NCBI RefSeq assembly: GCF_004681125.1
Contig: NZ_SIHO01000001.1
Location: 124,001 to 188,000 of the forward strand
DNA length: 64,000 bases
Direction: 5' to 3'
DNA from: Glacieibacterium arshaanense
GTDB taxonomy: Bacteria; Pseudomonadota; Alphaproteobacteria; Sphingomonadales; Sphingomonadaceae
Each line of letters begins with the position of its first letter. Position 1 is the stretch's first letter. Below the pieces are notes generated by a model. It did not search any database. It saw nothing but the letters and a program-made list of their open reading frames with translations, and had not been told where the DNA came from. Made by a program: the position numbers and the translations under genes. This document shows, in pieces, positions 20,895 to 29,915 of this stretch.

Positions 20895-21272
20895 ATGTAT
20901 AAATTATTAATGTACATGGCTTCATTTGTTTTATTGCCAATTGGCATATTGTTACTGATATTTGACAGATCTTGGGTAGGAATTTCTATTTCTATTTTTT
21001 GTGTATTTTACTTTTTCAGGTCACGCAAAAAAATTGAGAATATGAACTCTAAAAATAGATCGTCATTTCAAAATGACTATACAGTTGATCATAATCTGTC
21101 GGATGACGTGAAATTCATTCCGGAAGTATCTCTCGCAATTTCAGCATTATCTTGGATAGCAATGCAAAATTATCTATTTATGAACTTTTCTTTATACGCA
21201 TTTTCGATCTGCGGCATGGTGTTTGGAGTGGCCGCGCTGATGGACGTATTGCCAATACCGAGAAAGTTTTGA
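20895..21272 (+). CDS. Small AT-rich membrane protein, unknown
   Basis: No known family is recognised. The 125-residue product starts MYKLLMYMASFVLLPIGILL and has two N-terminal helices, a polar Lys/Asn-rich middle (RSRKKIENMNSKNRSSFQND) and two C-terminal helices around LSWIAMQNYLF and AFSICGMVFGVAALM. Base composition and codon choice (ATT, TTA, AAA) are far more AT-rich than in neighbouring genes, a sign of foreign origin. An earlier in-frame start at 20835 would add 20 residues. Family C units bracket it on both sides, and the whole insertion lies in the loop of a split family A repeat. Confidence 0.6.
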   Translation: MYKLLMYMASFVLLPIGILLLIFDRSWVGISISIFCVFYFFRSRKKIENMNSKNRSSFQNDYTVDHNLSDDVKFIPEVSLAISALSWIAMQNYLFMNFSLYAFSICGMVFGVAALMDVLPIPRKF

Positions 21273-21356
21273 TGGCAATTTGCCTGCAAGCCCATCGTAT
21301 TTGCGCGTTGAATTGGTCGCTTCGAATGGCAGCTGAGCCAACCTTTGTGCCGACAC

Positions 21357-21390
21357 CCGCCAGTCAGCTAACCACCCCATTCCAGTCATT
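21357..21390 (+). repeat. Family C unit (C1)
   Basis: This unit reads CCGCCAGTCAGCTAACCACC and ends CCATTCCAGTCATT. It is in the same orientation as the unit at 20752 and forms the right border of the AT-rich gene at 20895-21272. The 3' half CCACCCCATTCC-GTCAT matches units C4 and C6 almost exactly. Confidence 0.6.
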
Positions 21391-21402
21391 AGCCAATCAA
21401 TC

Positions 21403-21434
21403 GGGTGCAGGCCTCAGGCCTGCCCGCCGGAGGC
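21403..21434 (+). repeat. Family A arm, right half of split copy A2
   Basis: A single family A arm with inner palindrome CAGGCCTCAGGCCTG, ending 15 nt before the NRAMP-like stop codon. Its outer part complements the arm at 20656-20688, but the inner palindromes differ. Thus the two may be halves of one diverged element or arms of two elements. Confidence 0.8.
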
Positions 21435-21449
21435 TCCTTCGTCCCCTCG

Positions 21450-22727
21450 TCAGATCACGAAGAACAACACCGACGCCGTCGCCATCACCGCGGTCGCCAG
21501 CCATCCGCCGATGGTCAGGCCGCGTGACAGCACCATGCCGCCCATTGCCGTCTTGTTGCGGGCGATCAGCATCATCACCGCCATGACGGGGGCGGCGAGC
21601 ACGCCGTTGACGACGGCGGCCCAGTACAGCGCACGCACGGCGTTGAGGCCAATGAAGGTGAGCGCGACACCGCCGAGTGTGGCCACCGCGATGGTGGTGT
21701 AGAAGGCGCGTGCTTCGCTGGGGCGGGCCTCGAGGCTTTCGGTCCAGCCGAAGACCTCGCTGACGGCATAGGCGGCCGCACCCGCGAGCACCGGTACGGC
21801 GAGCAGCCCGGTGCCGATGATGCCGAGCGCGAACAGCGCGAAGGCGAACTCGCCGGCGATCGGCAGTAGCGCTTGGGCGGCCTGAGCGGAGGTTTCGATC
21901 TGGGTGATGCCGTTGGCATGCAGTGTTGCCGCGGTGGCGAAGATGATGGCGATACCGACGAGGCTCGACACGGCCATGCCGATCAGCGTGTCGAGGCGGA
22001 TGCGTTCGAATTCGTGCTTGGCGCGGTAGGGCGCGGTCATCAGTGGCTTGATGTGGCGCCGCCGGCCTTCCTCGACTTCCTGGGCTGCCTGCCAGAAAAA
22101 CAGATAGGGGCTGATTGTCGTGCCGAGGATGGCAACCATCGCCATGGTGTGCGCCTTGTCGAACTGGAAGCTGGGCACGACCAGCGACAGCAGCGCCTTG
22201 CCCCACGGGATGCCGGCGACCATGACCACCGCGACATAGGCGAACAGCGACAGCGTCGCCCATTTGAGCAGTCCGGCGTAGCGTTGGTAGGGCACCAGCA
22301 CTTCGATCGCGACACACAGCAGCCCGAAGCCGATGGTGTACGCCCATTCAGGGCCGCCGACCAGCAGCCCGAGTGCGGCGCCCATCGCGCCAAGGTCGGC
22401 GCCAAGGTTGATTGTGTTGGCGATAATCAGCAGCAGCACGATGAAATACAGCAGCGCCTTGGGGTAGTGGAGCTTGAGGTTCTGCGCGATGCCGCGGCCG
22501 GTGACGCTGCCAATACCTGCCGAAACGCCCTGGATGACGCTCATCAGCGGGAAGCTGAACAGCATCGTCCACGCCATACTGTAGCCGAACGCCGCGCCGA
22601 TCTGGCTGTGCGTGGCGATGCCGCTGGGGTCATCATCGGCGGCGCCGGTGACGAGACCCGGCCCGAGCCGCGACCACAGGCTGGGCTTGGGCTTGGCGGG
22701 CGCATCGGGCGTGTGATGGCGGTGCAT
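21450..22727 (-). CDS. NRAMP-related divalent cation transporter (variant motifs)
   Basis: An 11-helix membrane protein of 425 residues with the SLC11/NRAMP fold order. Helix 1 reads GAADDDPSGIATHSQIGAAF, with DPSG where metal-transporting NRAMPs have DPGN. Helix 6 reads ILGTTISPYLFFWQAAQEVE, where they have a Met-Pro-His motif. Loss of the Asn and Met ligands implies a different ion preference from Mn/Fe, as seen in NRAMP-related Mg or unknown transporters. It is monocistronic and follows the DUF2955 gene on the same strand after 9 nt. Confidence 0.8.
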   Translation of the reverse strand: MHRHHTPDAPAKPKPSLWSRLGPGLVTGAADDDPSGIATHSQIGAAFGYSMAWTMLFSFPLMSVIQGVSAGIGSVTGRGIAQNLKLHYPKALLYFIVLLLIIANTINLGADLGAMGAALGLLVGGPEWAYTIGFGLLCVAIEVLVPYQRYAGLLKWATLSLFAYVAVVMVAGIPWGKALLSLVVPSFQFDKAHTMAMVAILGTTISPYLFFWQAAQEVEEGRRRHIKPLMTAPYRAKHEFERIRLDTLIGMAVSSLVGIAIIFATAATLHANGITQIETSAQAAQALLPIAGEFAFALFALGIIGTGLLAVPVLAGAAAYAVSEVFGWTESLEARPSEARAFYTTIAVATLGGVALTFIGLNAVRALYWAAVVNGVLAAPVMAVMMLIARNKTAMGGMVLSRGLTIGGWLATAVMATASVLFFVI

Positions 22728-22736
22728 GCGACGTGC

Positions 22737-23774
22737 TTAGGGGATGCGTGGTGTCGGCGCCAGCCGCGCATTGCGGTCGAGGTGCCAGAGCAAGGTGTGG
22801 CGCAGGCCGATGGCAATGGCGATGCCGCCGAGCGTGTAGAGCAGGAACACCACCAGCTTCTTGTCATCGACGCTGCCGTTGCCGCCGATCAGCACGAACA
22901 GCGACACCAGCCCGGCCGAAGCGGTTTGCGCCGTCGCCGGATGGGTCAGCCGGCGGCCGACGCCGAGCACGATCAGTGCCGCCATCAGGCCCGCCATCAG
23001 CGGCGTCTGGACGATGAAGGTGACGTTGCGGATGAAGAAGGCGCCGGCGACACCCGCGGCGGTGGCGGCCATCGTCATGCCCGCGGTCTTGATACCGGCG
23101 CGTGGATCGACCGCAGCGAGCACGGTGCTGGCGATCATCAGCAGCCGCAGCGCGCTTTGGGCGTCAAAGCGCAGCGTCAGCGCGATGAGCAGCACGAGAA
23201 TGGCGGCGCTGACGGCGCTGTCGATCGCCGAGCGCGGTGCGGCAGGGATGGCGGCGCTCGCGGCGGCGGCAGGGCCGGGGAAGACCAGCCACGCCAGAAT
23301 GACGCCGATCACCGCGCAGCCGGCGAGCAACATCAACAGCACCGCCATACCCTGCGCAAAGCCCGCCGACAGCGGCACCAGCGGCCCGAACATCACCAGC
23401 AGCGGCAGCGTCAGCGCCACCACCGGCGCCAGTTTCGGATGCGCCTGCAACCGGTAGGCGAAGAACAGCGCGACGCCGACAATCGTCAGATACGCCGCGC
23501 GGTTGCCGAGCAGCGGCGTCAGCAGCAGCGTCAACCCCTGCGCGACGACGGCGACGAGCACCACCATCAGCAGCGCGGTCTTGATACTGAAGGTGTCGAG
23601 CAGGCCGCCGAGCGCGGTCACCACCAGCACCGGCGCGATGTAGCCGATCGGCAGCCGCAGCCAATAGGCCAGCCACATCGCCACCGCGACGGCGAACGCC
23701 GTGCGCAGCACGCGCGGGCCGCTGCGCGCCCATTCGGCGGCAGCTGACATAGGCCCGGCAGCGTCAGCTGACAT
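22737..23774 (-). CDS. DUF2955/FUSC-like inner-membrane exporter subunit
   Basis: A 345-residue protein with ten or so hydrophobic helices in two similar halves, including LRTAFAVAVAMWLAYWLRLP and YLTIVGVALFFAYRLQAHP. This is the layout of the DUF2955 group, related to the fusaric acid/aromatic acid exporters (FUSC). It lies directly after an HlyD-type adaptor gene, the same pairing as AaeA-AaeB, so it probably exports an aromatic or organic acid. The start at 23774 overlaps the adaptor gene by 11 nt; the inner Met at 23750 would leave a 13-nt gap. Confidence 0.75.
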   Translation of the reverse strand: MSADAAGPMSAAAEWARSGPRVLRTAFAVAVAMWLAYWLRLPIGYIAPVLVVTALGGLLDTFSIKTALLMVVLVAVVAQGLTLLLTPLLGNRAAYLTIVGVALFFAYRLQAHPKLAPVVALTLPLLVMFGPLVPLSAGFAQGMAVLLMLLAGCAVIGVILAWLVFPGPAAAASAAIPAAPRSAIDSAVSAAILVLLIALTLRFDAQSALRLLMIASTVLAAVDPRAGIKTAGMTMAATAAGVAGAFFIRNVTFIVQTPLMAGLMAALIVLGVGRRLTHPATAQTASAGLVSLFVLIGGNGSVDDKKLVVFLLYTLGGIAIAIGLRHTLLWHLDRNARLAPTPRIP

Positions 23775-24867
23775 ACGAAAGATAAGAGCGCAGCGTCAGC
23801 ACCCAGCGGTTGAGCGTCTTCATGAATCCCGCGTCGCCGGTTTCGACCATGACGCTGGCCTGCGAACCGAGCCGCAGCCCGGGCGGGACCTGCCCCGACG
23901 GATCAAAGGCGATGCGGATCGGCAAGCGCTGCGAACTGCTCAGCCAGCTCGAACTCGGCGCCTGTACCAGCGACCCCGTTGGCGCGCTCTGGTTCGGCGT
24001 CGAGATACCACCACCGAGCCCGACAACCTTGCCCGTGAACAGTTTGCCGGGGAACATGTCGAGCGCGATCAGCACGCGGTCGCCGAGCCGGACATTGCCG
24101 ATCTGGTTTTCGGTGAAATAGCCGATCAGTCCGGCGCGACTGACATCGATCAGGCTGATCAGCGGCGTGCCGGCCTTGGCATAGGAACCGTGGCCGATCT
24201 GCAGGTTCGAGATATAGCCGTCGACTGGCGCGGTGACCTTGGTCCATTCGAGGTTGGCGCGGGCGCTGTCGACCGCCGCAACCGCGGCGCGCAGCTGCGG
24301 GTTGGCGCTGCCCGTCGGGCCGAGCTGCTGCAGCGCACCCGCCAGTTGCGCTTCGGCCTGAACGACGCCGGCTTCGGCGGACGCCAGCTTGGCCATTGTC
24401 GCCTCGAGCTTGGCGCGCGTCGCATAGCCGACTTCGAGCAGCTTGGCGGTGCGGTCATTGTCCTGTTGCGCCTCGACCAGCTGCGCCTTGCGCGAGGTCA
24501 GCACGGCACGTGCCGAGTCGACCGCAGCGGCCGCGGCGCCGACCGACTGCTGCGCAGCGCCATATGACGCGCGCGCGCTTTCGAGCGCGATGCGGTAGTT
24601 TGTCGGGTCGATTCGTGCGAGCAACTGGCCCTTGGTGACACGGCTGTTGTCGGTGACCGGCACGCTGAGAATTTCACCACTGACCTGCGGCGTCACCGGC
24701 ACCACCAGCGTTTCGGCGGTCGTCTGATAGGTGATAGGTGCCAGCCGGTCGGCGGCGATATTATAGGCGAGCAGCGCCAGCAGCAGACCGGCGACGATGT
24801 AGGTCCAGCGCCGCACCGGATCGGGCTGCGCCGCAGGCGCCGGGTCCGGTTCGGTCGTTTCGCTCAT
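23764..24867 (-). CDS. HlyD-family membrane fusion protein
   Basis: A periplasmic adaptor of 367 residues: a short cytoplasmic start, one membrane helix (RWTYIVAGLLLALLAYNIAA), a biotinyl-like half (TPQVSGEILSVPVTDNSRVT), an Ala-rich coiled coil at roughly residues 90-190 and the second lipoyl half (VDGYISNLQIGHGSYAKAG). It is the partner of the DUF2955 protein encoded next. No outer-membrane factor gene is adjacent, so a shared TolC-like channel would be needed. It is divergent from the marC-type gene, with the promoter presumably in the 96-nt gap. Confidence 0.88.
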   Translation of the reverse strand: MSETTEPDPAPAAQPDPVRRWTYIVAGLLLALLAYNIAADRLAPITYQTTAETLVVPVTPQVSGEILSVPVTDNSRVTKGQLLARIDPTNYRIALESARASYGAAQQSVGAAAAAVDSARAVLTSRKAQLVEAQQDNDRTAKLLEVGYATRAKLEATMAKLASAEAGVVQAEAQLAGALQQLGPTGSANPQLRAAVAAVDSARANLEWTKVTAPVDGYISNLQIGHGSYAKAGTPLISLIDVSRAGLIGYFTENQIGNVRLGDRVLIALDMFPGKLFTGKVVGLGGGISTPNQSAPTGSLVQAPSSSWLSSSQRLPIRIAFDPSGQVPPGLRLGSQASVMVETGDAGFMKTLNRWVLTLRSYLSYVS

Positions 24868-24963
24868 CCTTTACCTCTTGCATCCCGCAGGCTCCGGTCT
24901 ATTCGACTTCGGCGTGCCGTGCTAGCCTGCGGCGCATACCGGTACCGTTGCAGGGGATGTATC

Positions 24964-25602
24964 GTGATTTCCAGTTTTCCCGAAATGGTCATCATCCTGT
25001 CGATCGTCGCGTTCGCGACGAAGGCGGCGGCGTATTTCGCTGCCGAAGCCGGACACCTGACGCTGTCCGAACGCCGCGGGGTCGCGATAAAATCGGTGCT
25101 GGTGCAGGCGGTGGTGCTGTCGATCTTTGTCGCGCGCGGCCCGAATATCCTGGCATTCTTCCATGTGTCGATTGCCGCGCTCGAAGTGGCGGGCGGGCTG
25201 ATCCTGCTGCTGTTCGCCATCGGGCTGGTGCTTGGCGAAGGCCATGACAATGCCGAAGGCGCAAAACGCGTCGGCCCCGAGATGGCGATCTATCCGCTCG
25301 CGGTGCCGCTGCTGGCGTCGCCACAGGCGATTGTTGCGATCACCATTTTCTCGACGCAGATGGGCCCCGGCAACCGGCAGCTGCTGTGGGCCGGGCTGGG
25401 GACGATCATCGCCGGCAACCTCGCGGTGATGCTCGGCGTCGCGCAGGTCATCGGCGGTGAGAAAAAGTCGGGCGGCGGCGGTTTTTCGGCGGTGCTGCTG
25501 CGTGTCGTGGCGCTGCTGCTGGCGGCGCTGGCGGTCGAAATCATCGCGCTCGGCCTGCGCGGCTACGGTGTGCTGCCGCCGATGCCGGCTGCGGCACACT
25601 AA
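24964..25602 (+). CDS. MarC family integral membrane protein
   Basis: A 212-residue membrane protein with six helices, matching the MarC family (no proven transport function). Conserved family segments are GHLTLSERRGVAIKSVLVQA, the mid-protein GPEMAIYPLAVPLLASPQAI and GLGTIIAGNLAVM. I chose the GTG at 24964 because an AGGGGATGT ribosome site precedes it; an upstream Met at 24919 has no such site and adds a Cys-rich extension unlike the family. It is followed after 104 nt by the patatin operon. Confidence 0.82.
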   Translation: MISSFPEMVIILSIVAFATKAAAYFAAEAGHLTLSERRGVAIKSVLVQAVVLSIFVARGPNILAFFHVSIAALEVAGGLILLLFAIGLVLGEGHDNAEGAKRVGPEMAIYPLAVPLLASPQAIVAITIFSTQMGPGNRQLLWAGLGTIIAGNLAVMLGVAQVIGGEKKSGGGGFSAVLLRVVALLLAALAVEIIALGLRGYGVLPPMPAAAH

Positions 25603-25706
25603 CGCATCGCCGCGCTTGACCGGTGGCGTTCGCCGCCCGACCGGTCTATGCTGCACTGCAACGTGAATTGGCGCAATCTGCATTGGCATTGACGGAAGGC
25701 CGCAAC

Positions 25707-26870
25707 ATGGCCGTTTTCTCGCGCACCGAGTCTCTTAACGGCCGCAAGCTGCCGTTCGAGCGTGTGGCGCTGTTGCTGCAGGGCGGCGGCGCGCTCGGCT
25801 CCTATCAGGCCGGTGTCTATGAGGCGCTCCACGAAGGCAAGATCGAGCCCGACTGGGTCGCGGGCATTTCGATCGGGGCGATCAACAGCGCGATCATTGC
25901 CGGCAATGCACCTGCGCAGCGCATCGAAAAGCTGCGGGCGTTCTGGGACCAGGTCAGCTCGGCGCCCGACTATGGCGTCGCCGACTATTGGCTGGCACTG
26001 TGGCAGGGCGATCTGGCGCGCAGCTGGGCCAACCGGCTGACGGCGGCGCGCACCATGACCGCTGGCGCGCCGGGGTTTTTCGCCACGCGCATGCCGCCGC
26101 CGATGCTGCTGCCGACCGGCGCCGAGGGCGCGACGAGCTTCTATGACACCGCCGGGCTCAAGGCGACGCTTGAACGGCTGGTTGATTTCGACCGCATCAA
26201 TGCGCCGGGCGCGATGCGCTTCAGCGTCGGTGCGGTCAACATCCGCACCGGCAATTTCGAATATTTCGACAACAGTACGCACAGCATCCGTGCCGCGCAC
26301 ATCATGGCCAGCGGCGCACTGCCGCCGGGGTTTCCCGCCGTTGAAATCGACGGAGAATTCTATTGGGACGGCGGCGTCGTCTCGAACACGCCGCTCGACT
26401 GGATCCTGTCGAACCTGCCGCTGCTCGACACGCTGGCGTTCCAGGTCGATTTGTGGAGCGCCCGCGGCCACGTACCGCGCAATCTCGGCCAGGTCGCCGA
26501 GCGACTCAAGGAAATCCAGTATTCAAGCCGCACGCGCGCCAGCACCGACCATTTCCGCGAGCTGCAATCGGCGCGCTCGCTGGTCCAGGCGCTGCTCGAC
26601 AAGCTGCCCGACGACTTGAAGCTCAGCACCGAGGCCGCCGAACTGTGCCGGCTCGCCGACCCGTCGGTGCATAACATCGTCCAGCTGATCTACAAATCAC
26701 CGCCGCACGAGCTCGAATCGAAAGACTATAATTTCTCGCGCGCCGCGATGGAGTCGCATTGGGCGCAGGGCTATGCCGACGCCGCGCGCACGCTGGCGCA
26801 ACCGCAGGTTTTCGAACGCCCGCATGACAGCAACGGCGTCCAGACTTTCGATTTCTGCGGCGTACGTTGA
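25707..26870 (+). CDS. Patatin-like phospholipase (DUF3734 type)
   Basis: A 387-residue patatin-like serine hydrolase. The oxyanion loop [15 protein letters not shown], the nucleophile elbow GISIG and the catalytic Asp in WDGGVVSN form the Ser-Asp dyad of the family. The C-terminal third ([20 protein letters not shown] and beyond) is the DUF3734 extension. It probably acts on lipid esters, and in context possibly on polyhydroxybutyrate-related substrates. The Met at 25707 ([12 protein letters not shown]) was preferred over the Met at 25623. The acetoacetate decarboxylase gene follows after 19 nt. Confidence 0.86.
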   Translation: MAVFSRTESLNGRKLPFERVALLLQGGGALGSYQAGVYEALHEGKIEPDWVAGISIGAINSAIIAGNAPAQRIEKLRAFWDQVSSAPDYGVADYWLALWQGDLARSWANRLTAARTMTAGAPGFFATRMPPPMLLPTGAEGATSFYDTAGLKATLERLVDFDRINAPGAMRFSVGAVNIRTGNFEYFDNSTHSIRAAHIMASGALPPGFPAVEIDGEFYWDGGVVSNTPLDWILSNLPLLDTLAFQVDLWSARGHVPRNLGQVAERLKEIQYSSRTRASTDHFRELQSARSLVQALLDKLPDDLKLSTEAAELCRLADPSVHNIVQLIYKSPPHELESKDYNFSRAAMESHWAQGYADAARTLAQPQVFERPHDSNGVQTFDFCGVR

Positions 26871-26889
26871 ACCCCGGGAGCCGCACACG

Positions 26890-27636
26890 ATGAACATCGA
26901 CGACGTCCGCAAGAATGCCTTCGCGATGCCGCTGACCAGCCCGGCGTTTCCCCCGGGGCCGTACCGCTTCGTCAACCGCGAATACATGATCATCACCTAT
27001 CGCACCGACATGGATGCGTTGCGCGCGGTCGTGCCCGAGCCGTTGATGGTCACCGAGCCGCTGGTCAAATACGAGTTCATCCGCATGCCCGATTCGACTG
27101 GGTTCGGCGACTATACCGAAAGCGGCCAGGTCATCCCGGTGACGTTCGAAGGCCGCGCCGGCAGCTACACGCACGCGATGTATCTGAACGATCACCCACC
27201 GATTGCCGGCGGCCGTGAGTTGTGGGGGTTTCCGAAGAAGCTCGCGGCGCCGTCGCTGACCGCCAATGTCGATGCGCTGGTCGGCCGGCTCGACTATCAC
27301 GGCATTCCGGTCGCGCTCGGCACGATGGGCTACAAGCATCGCGCGCTCGACCTTGCGCCGGTGCTGGCGTCGATGCTGGCGCCCAATTTCCTGCTCAAGA
27401 TCGTCCCGCATGTCGATGGCACCCCACGTATTTGCGAGATCGTCGAATATGAACTCACCGACATCAACCTGAAGGGCGCTTGGACCGGCCCGGCGGCGCT
27501 CAGCCTCACGCCGCACGCGCTCGCGCCTGTGGCCGATTTGCCGGTGCTCGAAATTATCTCGGCGACGCATATCGTCGCCGACCTGACGCTCGGCCTCGGC
27601 CGCGTGGTGTTTGATTATCTTGGAAAGGACGTTTGA
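26890..27636 (+). CDS. adc: Acetoacetate decarboxylase
   Basis: A 248-residue member of the acetoacetate decarboxylase family, which converts acetoacetate to acetone and CO2 through a Schiff base. The active-site segment [15 protein letters not shown] places the likely catalytic Lys at residue 116, almost the position of Lys115 in the clostridial enzyme. The segments [20 protein letters not shown] and [10 protein letters not shown] are also family landmarks. The start at 26890 follows CCCGGGAG. Its stop overlaps the dehydrogenase start by 1 nt, so acetoacetate metabolism is coupled in one operon. Confidence 0.9.
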   Translation: MNIDDVRKNAFAMPLTSPAFPPGPYRFVNREYMIITYRTDMDALRAVVPEPLMVTEPLVKYEFIRMPDSTGFGDYTESGQVIPVTFEGRAGSYTHAMYLNDHPPIAGGRELWGFPKKLAAPSLTANVDALVGRLDYHGIPVALGTMGYKHRALDLAPVLASMLAPNFLLKIVPHVDGTPRICEIVEYELTDINLKGAWTGPAALSLTPHALAPVADLPVLEIISATHIVADLTLGLGRVVFDYLGKDV

Positions 27637-28421
27637 TGGGACAGTTGCAGGACAAGGTCGCGGTCGTCACCGGCGCGGCAAGCGGCATCGGCAAGGACAT
27701 TGCCAACCTGTTCCTTGCAGAGGGCGCCAAGGTCGCGATTGCCGACCTCAACATCGACGCCGCGAACGCCACCGCACTTGAGTTTGACCCGACGGGCACG
27801 CGCGCGATGGGCGTCGCGATGAACGTCACCGACGAAGCCCAGGTCAACGCCGGCGTCGAGGCGGTGGCCGCAAAGTTCGGCGGCATCGACATTCTGGTGT
27901 CGAACGCCGGCATCCAGATCGTCGCGCCGATCGTCGATTTCGCCTTCGACGACTGGAAGAAGCTGCTCGCCATCCACCTCGACGGCGCCTTCCTGACCAC
28001 CAAGGCCTGCCTCAAGCACATGTACGCCCAGGGCCGCGGCGGCAGCGTCATCTACATGGGCTCGGTGCACTCCAAGGAAGCGTCGAAGCTCAAGGCGCCC
28101 TATGTCACCGCCAAGCACGGGCTGATCGGGCTGTGCAAGGTCGTCGCCAAGGAAGGTGCCGAGTTCGGCGTCCGCGCCAACGTCATCTGCCCCGGCTTCG
28201 TGCGCACGCCGCTGGTCGAAAAACAGATCCCCGAACAGGCGAAGGCGTTCGGCATTTCGGAGGAAGCGGTCATCAAGACGGTGATGCTCAAGGACACCGT
28301 CGACGGCGAATTCACCACCGTCGATGACGTCGCGCGCACTGCGGTGTTCCTCGCGGGCTTCCCGACCAACGCGCTGACGGGCCAGTCGATTGTCGTCAGC
28401 CATGGTTGGTACATGCAGTAG
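27636..28421 (+). CDS. bdhA: 3-hydroxybutyrate dehydrogenase
   Basis: A 261-residue short-chain dehydrogenase that interconverts 3-hydroxybutyrate and acetoacetate with NAD. The cofactor motif is [10 protein letters not shown], the Asp for NAD preference is in IADLN, the catalytic residues are the Ser in MGSVHS and YVTAKH, and the C-terminal [16 protein letters not shown] is typical of bacterial BdhA. The ATG at 27636 overlaps the previous stop (TGATG). Together with adc and the patatin it forms a three-gene ketone-body or PHB-degradation operon that ends at a family A repeat. Confidence 0.92.
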   Translation: MGQLQDKVAVVTGAASGIGKDIANLFLAEGAKVAIADLNIDAANATALEFDPTGTRAMGVAMNVTDEAQVNAGVEAVAAKFGGIDILVSNAGIQIVAPIVDFAFDDWKKLLAIHLDGAFLTTKACLKHMYAQGRGGSVIYMGSVHSKEASKLKAPYVTAKHGLIGLCKVVAKEGAEFGVRANVICPGFVRTPLVEKQIPEQAKAFGISEEAVIKTVMLKDTVDGEFTTVDDVARTAVFLAGFPTNALTGQSIVVSHGWYMQ

Positions 28422-28434
28422 GGAAGACCTGAGG

Positions 28435-28560
28435 GCCTCCGGCGGGCAGGGGCTTGCCCCTGCACCCATCAATTGGAGGCGCGCTCGACAATCACCGCCG
28501 GTGCCGGTTTGGGCACGACCAATATATGGGTGCAGGGGCAAGCCCCTGCCCGCCGGAGGC
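28435..28560. repeat. Family A inverted-repeat element (copy A3)
   Basis: Perfect 33-nt arms at 28435-28467 and 28528-28560 flank a 60-nt loop; the arm sequence is identical to that of copy A1. It fills the gap between bdhA and the convergent dipeptidase gene, ending 2 nt before the latter's stop codon, exactly as in A1. The loops of A1 and A3 share roughly three quarters of their bases. Confidence 0.9.
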
Positions 28561-28562
28561 CC

Positions 28563-29819
28563 CTAATTCTTGTCCATCTCCGCTTCCGACCGCGTCTCGA
28601 CTGCAGCGCCCTTCATCGACGCCGACACCGCCTCGGCGCGTTCCATGACGCGCAGGATATTGCCGCCCGCGAGCTTGGCGACATCGGCGTCGCTCCAGCC
28701 GCGGCGCATCAGTTCGGCGAGCAGCGCCGGATAGGTTTCGACGCCTTCGAGTCCGACGGGGGTTTCTTCGATGCCGTCGAGGTCGGCGCCGAGCCCGACA
28801 TGGTCGTGGCCGGCGATTTTGGCGATATGGTCAATATGGTCGGCGACGGTGGCCAGTGCGGTGACCGGGCGCGGGTGCGCCTTGTCCCACGCGTCGAGTG
28901 CGGCGTCGACCTTGGCGGTGGGTTCGCCCATCATCGTGGCGCCCAGGCGGGCGGCTTCGGCGCCGCGGGCGGCGCTCCAGTCGCGGCGCGCCTGGTTGAT
29001 GAACAGCGGATAGTAGTTGACCATGACGACGCCGCCGTTCGCCGCGACCAGCGGCAGCACGTCATCGGGGACATTGCGGGGGTGGTCGTCGAGCGCGCGC
29101 GCCGATGAATGCGAATAGATGACCGGCGCCTTGGTGGTGGCGAGCACCGCTTTCATCGTCGCAGGGGACACGTGGCTGAGGTCGACGAGCATGCCGATGC
29201 GGTTCATTTCGGCGACGACGGCACGACCGAATGGCGTCAGGCCATTGTGCAGCGGCGGCTGGTTGGCGCTGTCGGCCCAGTCGTTATGCTGCACGTGCGT
29301 CAGCGTCATATAGCGCGCGCCGAGCGCGTAATATTGGCGCAGCACCGCGAGGCTGTTGTCGATCTGGCTGCCGCCTTCGACGCCCATCAGCGAAGCGACT
29401 TTGCCGGCCTTGTGGATACGGCGGATGTCGGCGGCAGTGCCGGCGAGTTCGAAGGTGCCGGGGTAGCGTGCGATGATGCCGCGGACGAGGTCGATCTGCT
29501 CAAGCGTCGCCTTGACCGCGGCCGGGCCGGTGACTTGCGCCGGGACATAGACCGACCAGAATTGCCCGCCGACCATGCCGGCGCGCAGCCGCGGAATGTC
29601 GGTGTGCAGCGGCTTCTTGAAAGCCCGTGCGTCGGCCGACAGGTCGACGGTCCACCATTTCTCGCCGAACTGGTCGCGCAGCTGTTCGGCCCAGTCATTG
29701 TGGCCATCGATCAGCGGCGTCGCCTTGAGCACGCGCGCGACGCGCGCATCATAGCCGGGCGCGGCGGCCAGCACCGGTTGGGCCAGCAGCAGCGCTGCGA
29801 TAAGGGCCTTGTGAAGCAT
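28563..29819 (-). CDS. Exported membrane dipeptidase (family M19)
   Basis: A 418-residue zinc dipeptidase of the renal dipeptidase family. The signal peptide is MLHKALIAALLLAQPVLAAA. Metal ligands are visible in LIDGHNDWAEQL (HxD), LMGVEGG (bridging Glu), DLSHVSPATM and YSHSSARAL. The segment LTHVQHNDWADSA is also characteristic. It hydrolyses dipeptides, probably in the periplasm, where D-amino-acid or peptidoglycan-derived dipeptides are candidate substrates. It is divergent from the MFS gene and so could serve peptide uptake. Confidence 0.92.
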   Translation of the reverse strand: MLHKALIAALLLAQPVLAAAPGYDARVARVLKATPLIDGHNDWAEQLRDQFGEKWWTVDLSADARAFKKPLHTDIPRLRAGMVGGQFWSVYVPAQVTGPAAVKATLEQIDLVRGIIARYPGTFELAGTAADIRRIHKAGKVASLMGVEGGSQIDNSLAVLRQYYALGARYMTLTHVQHNDWADSANQPPLHNGLTPFGRAVVAEMNRIGMLVDLSHVSPATMKAVLATTKAPVIYSHSSARALDDHPRNVPDDVLPLVAANGGVVMVNYYPLFINQARRDWSAARGAEAARLGATMMGEPTAKVDAALDAWDKAHPRPVTALATVADHIDHIAKIAGHDHVGLGADLDGIEETPVGLEGVETYPALLAELMRRGWSDADVAKLAGGNILRVMERAEAVSASMKGAAVETRSEAEMDKN

Positions 29820-29915
29820 GAAATCCCCGCTTTGACAGTTTGCCCGACATGGCTACGCTGTTCGGACGCGCTGTAGAAGGGCAAATCCCGCGTGGCGCCG
29901 GACAGGGGAGTTTTC

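Noticed and set aside
21873-23747. A 624-codon open frame opposite the NRAMP-like and DUF2955 genes
   Set aside because: The product is a low-complexity His/Arg/Gln-rich sequence spanning two real genes on the other strand.
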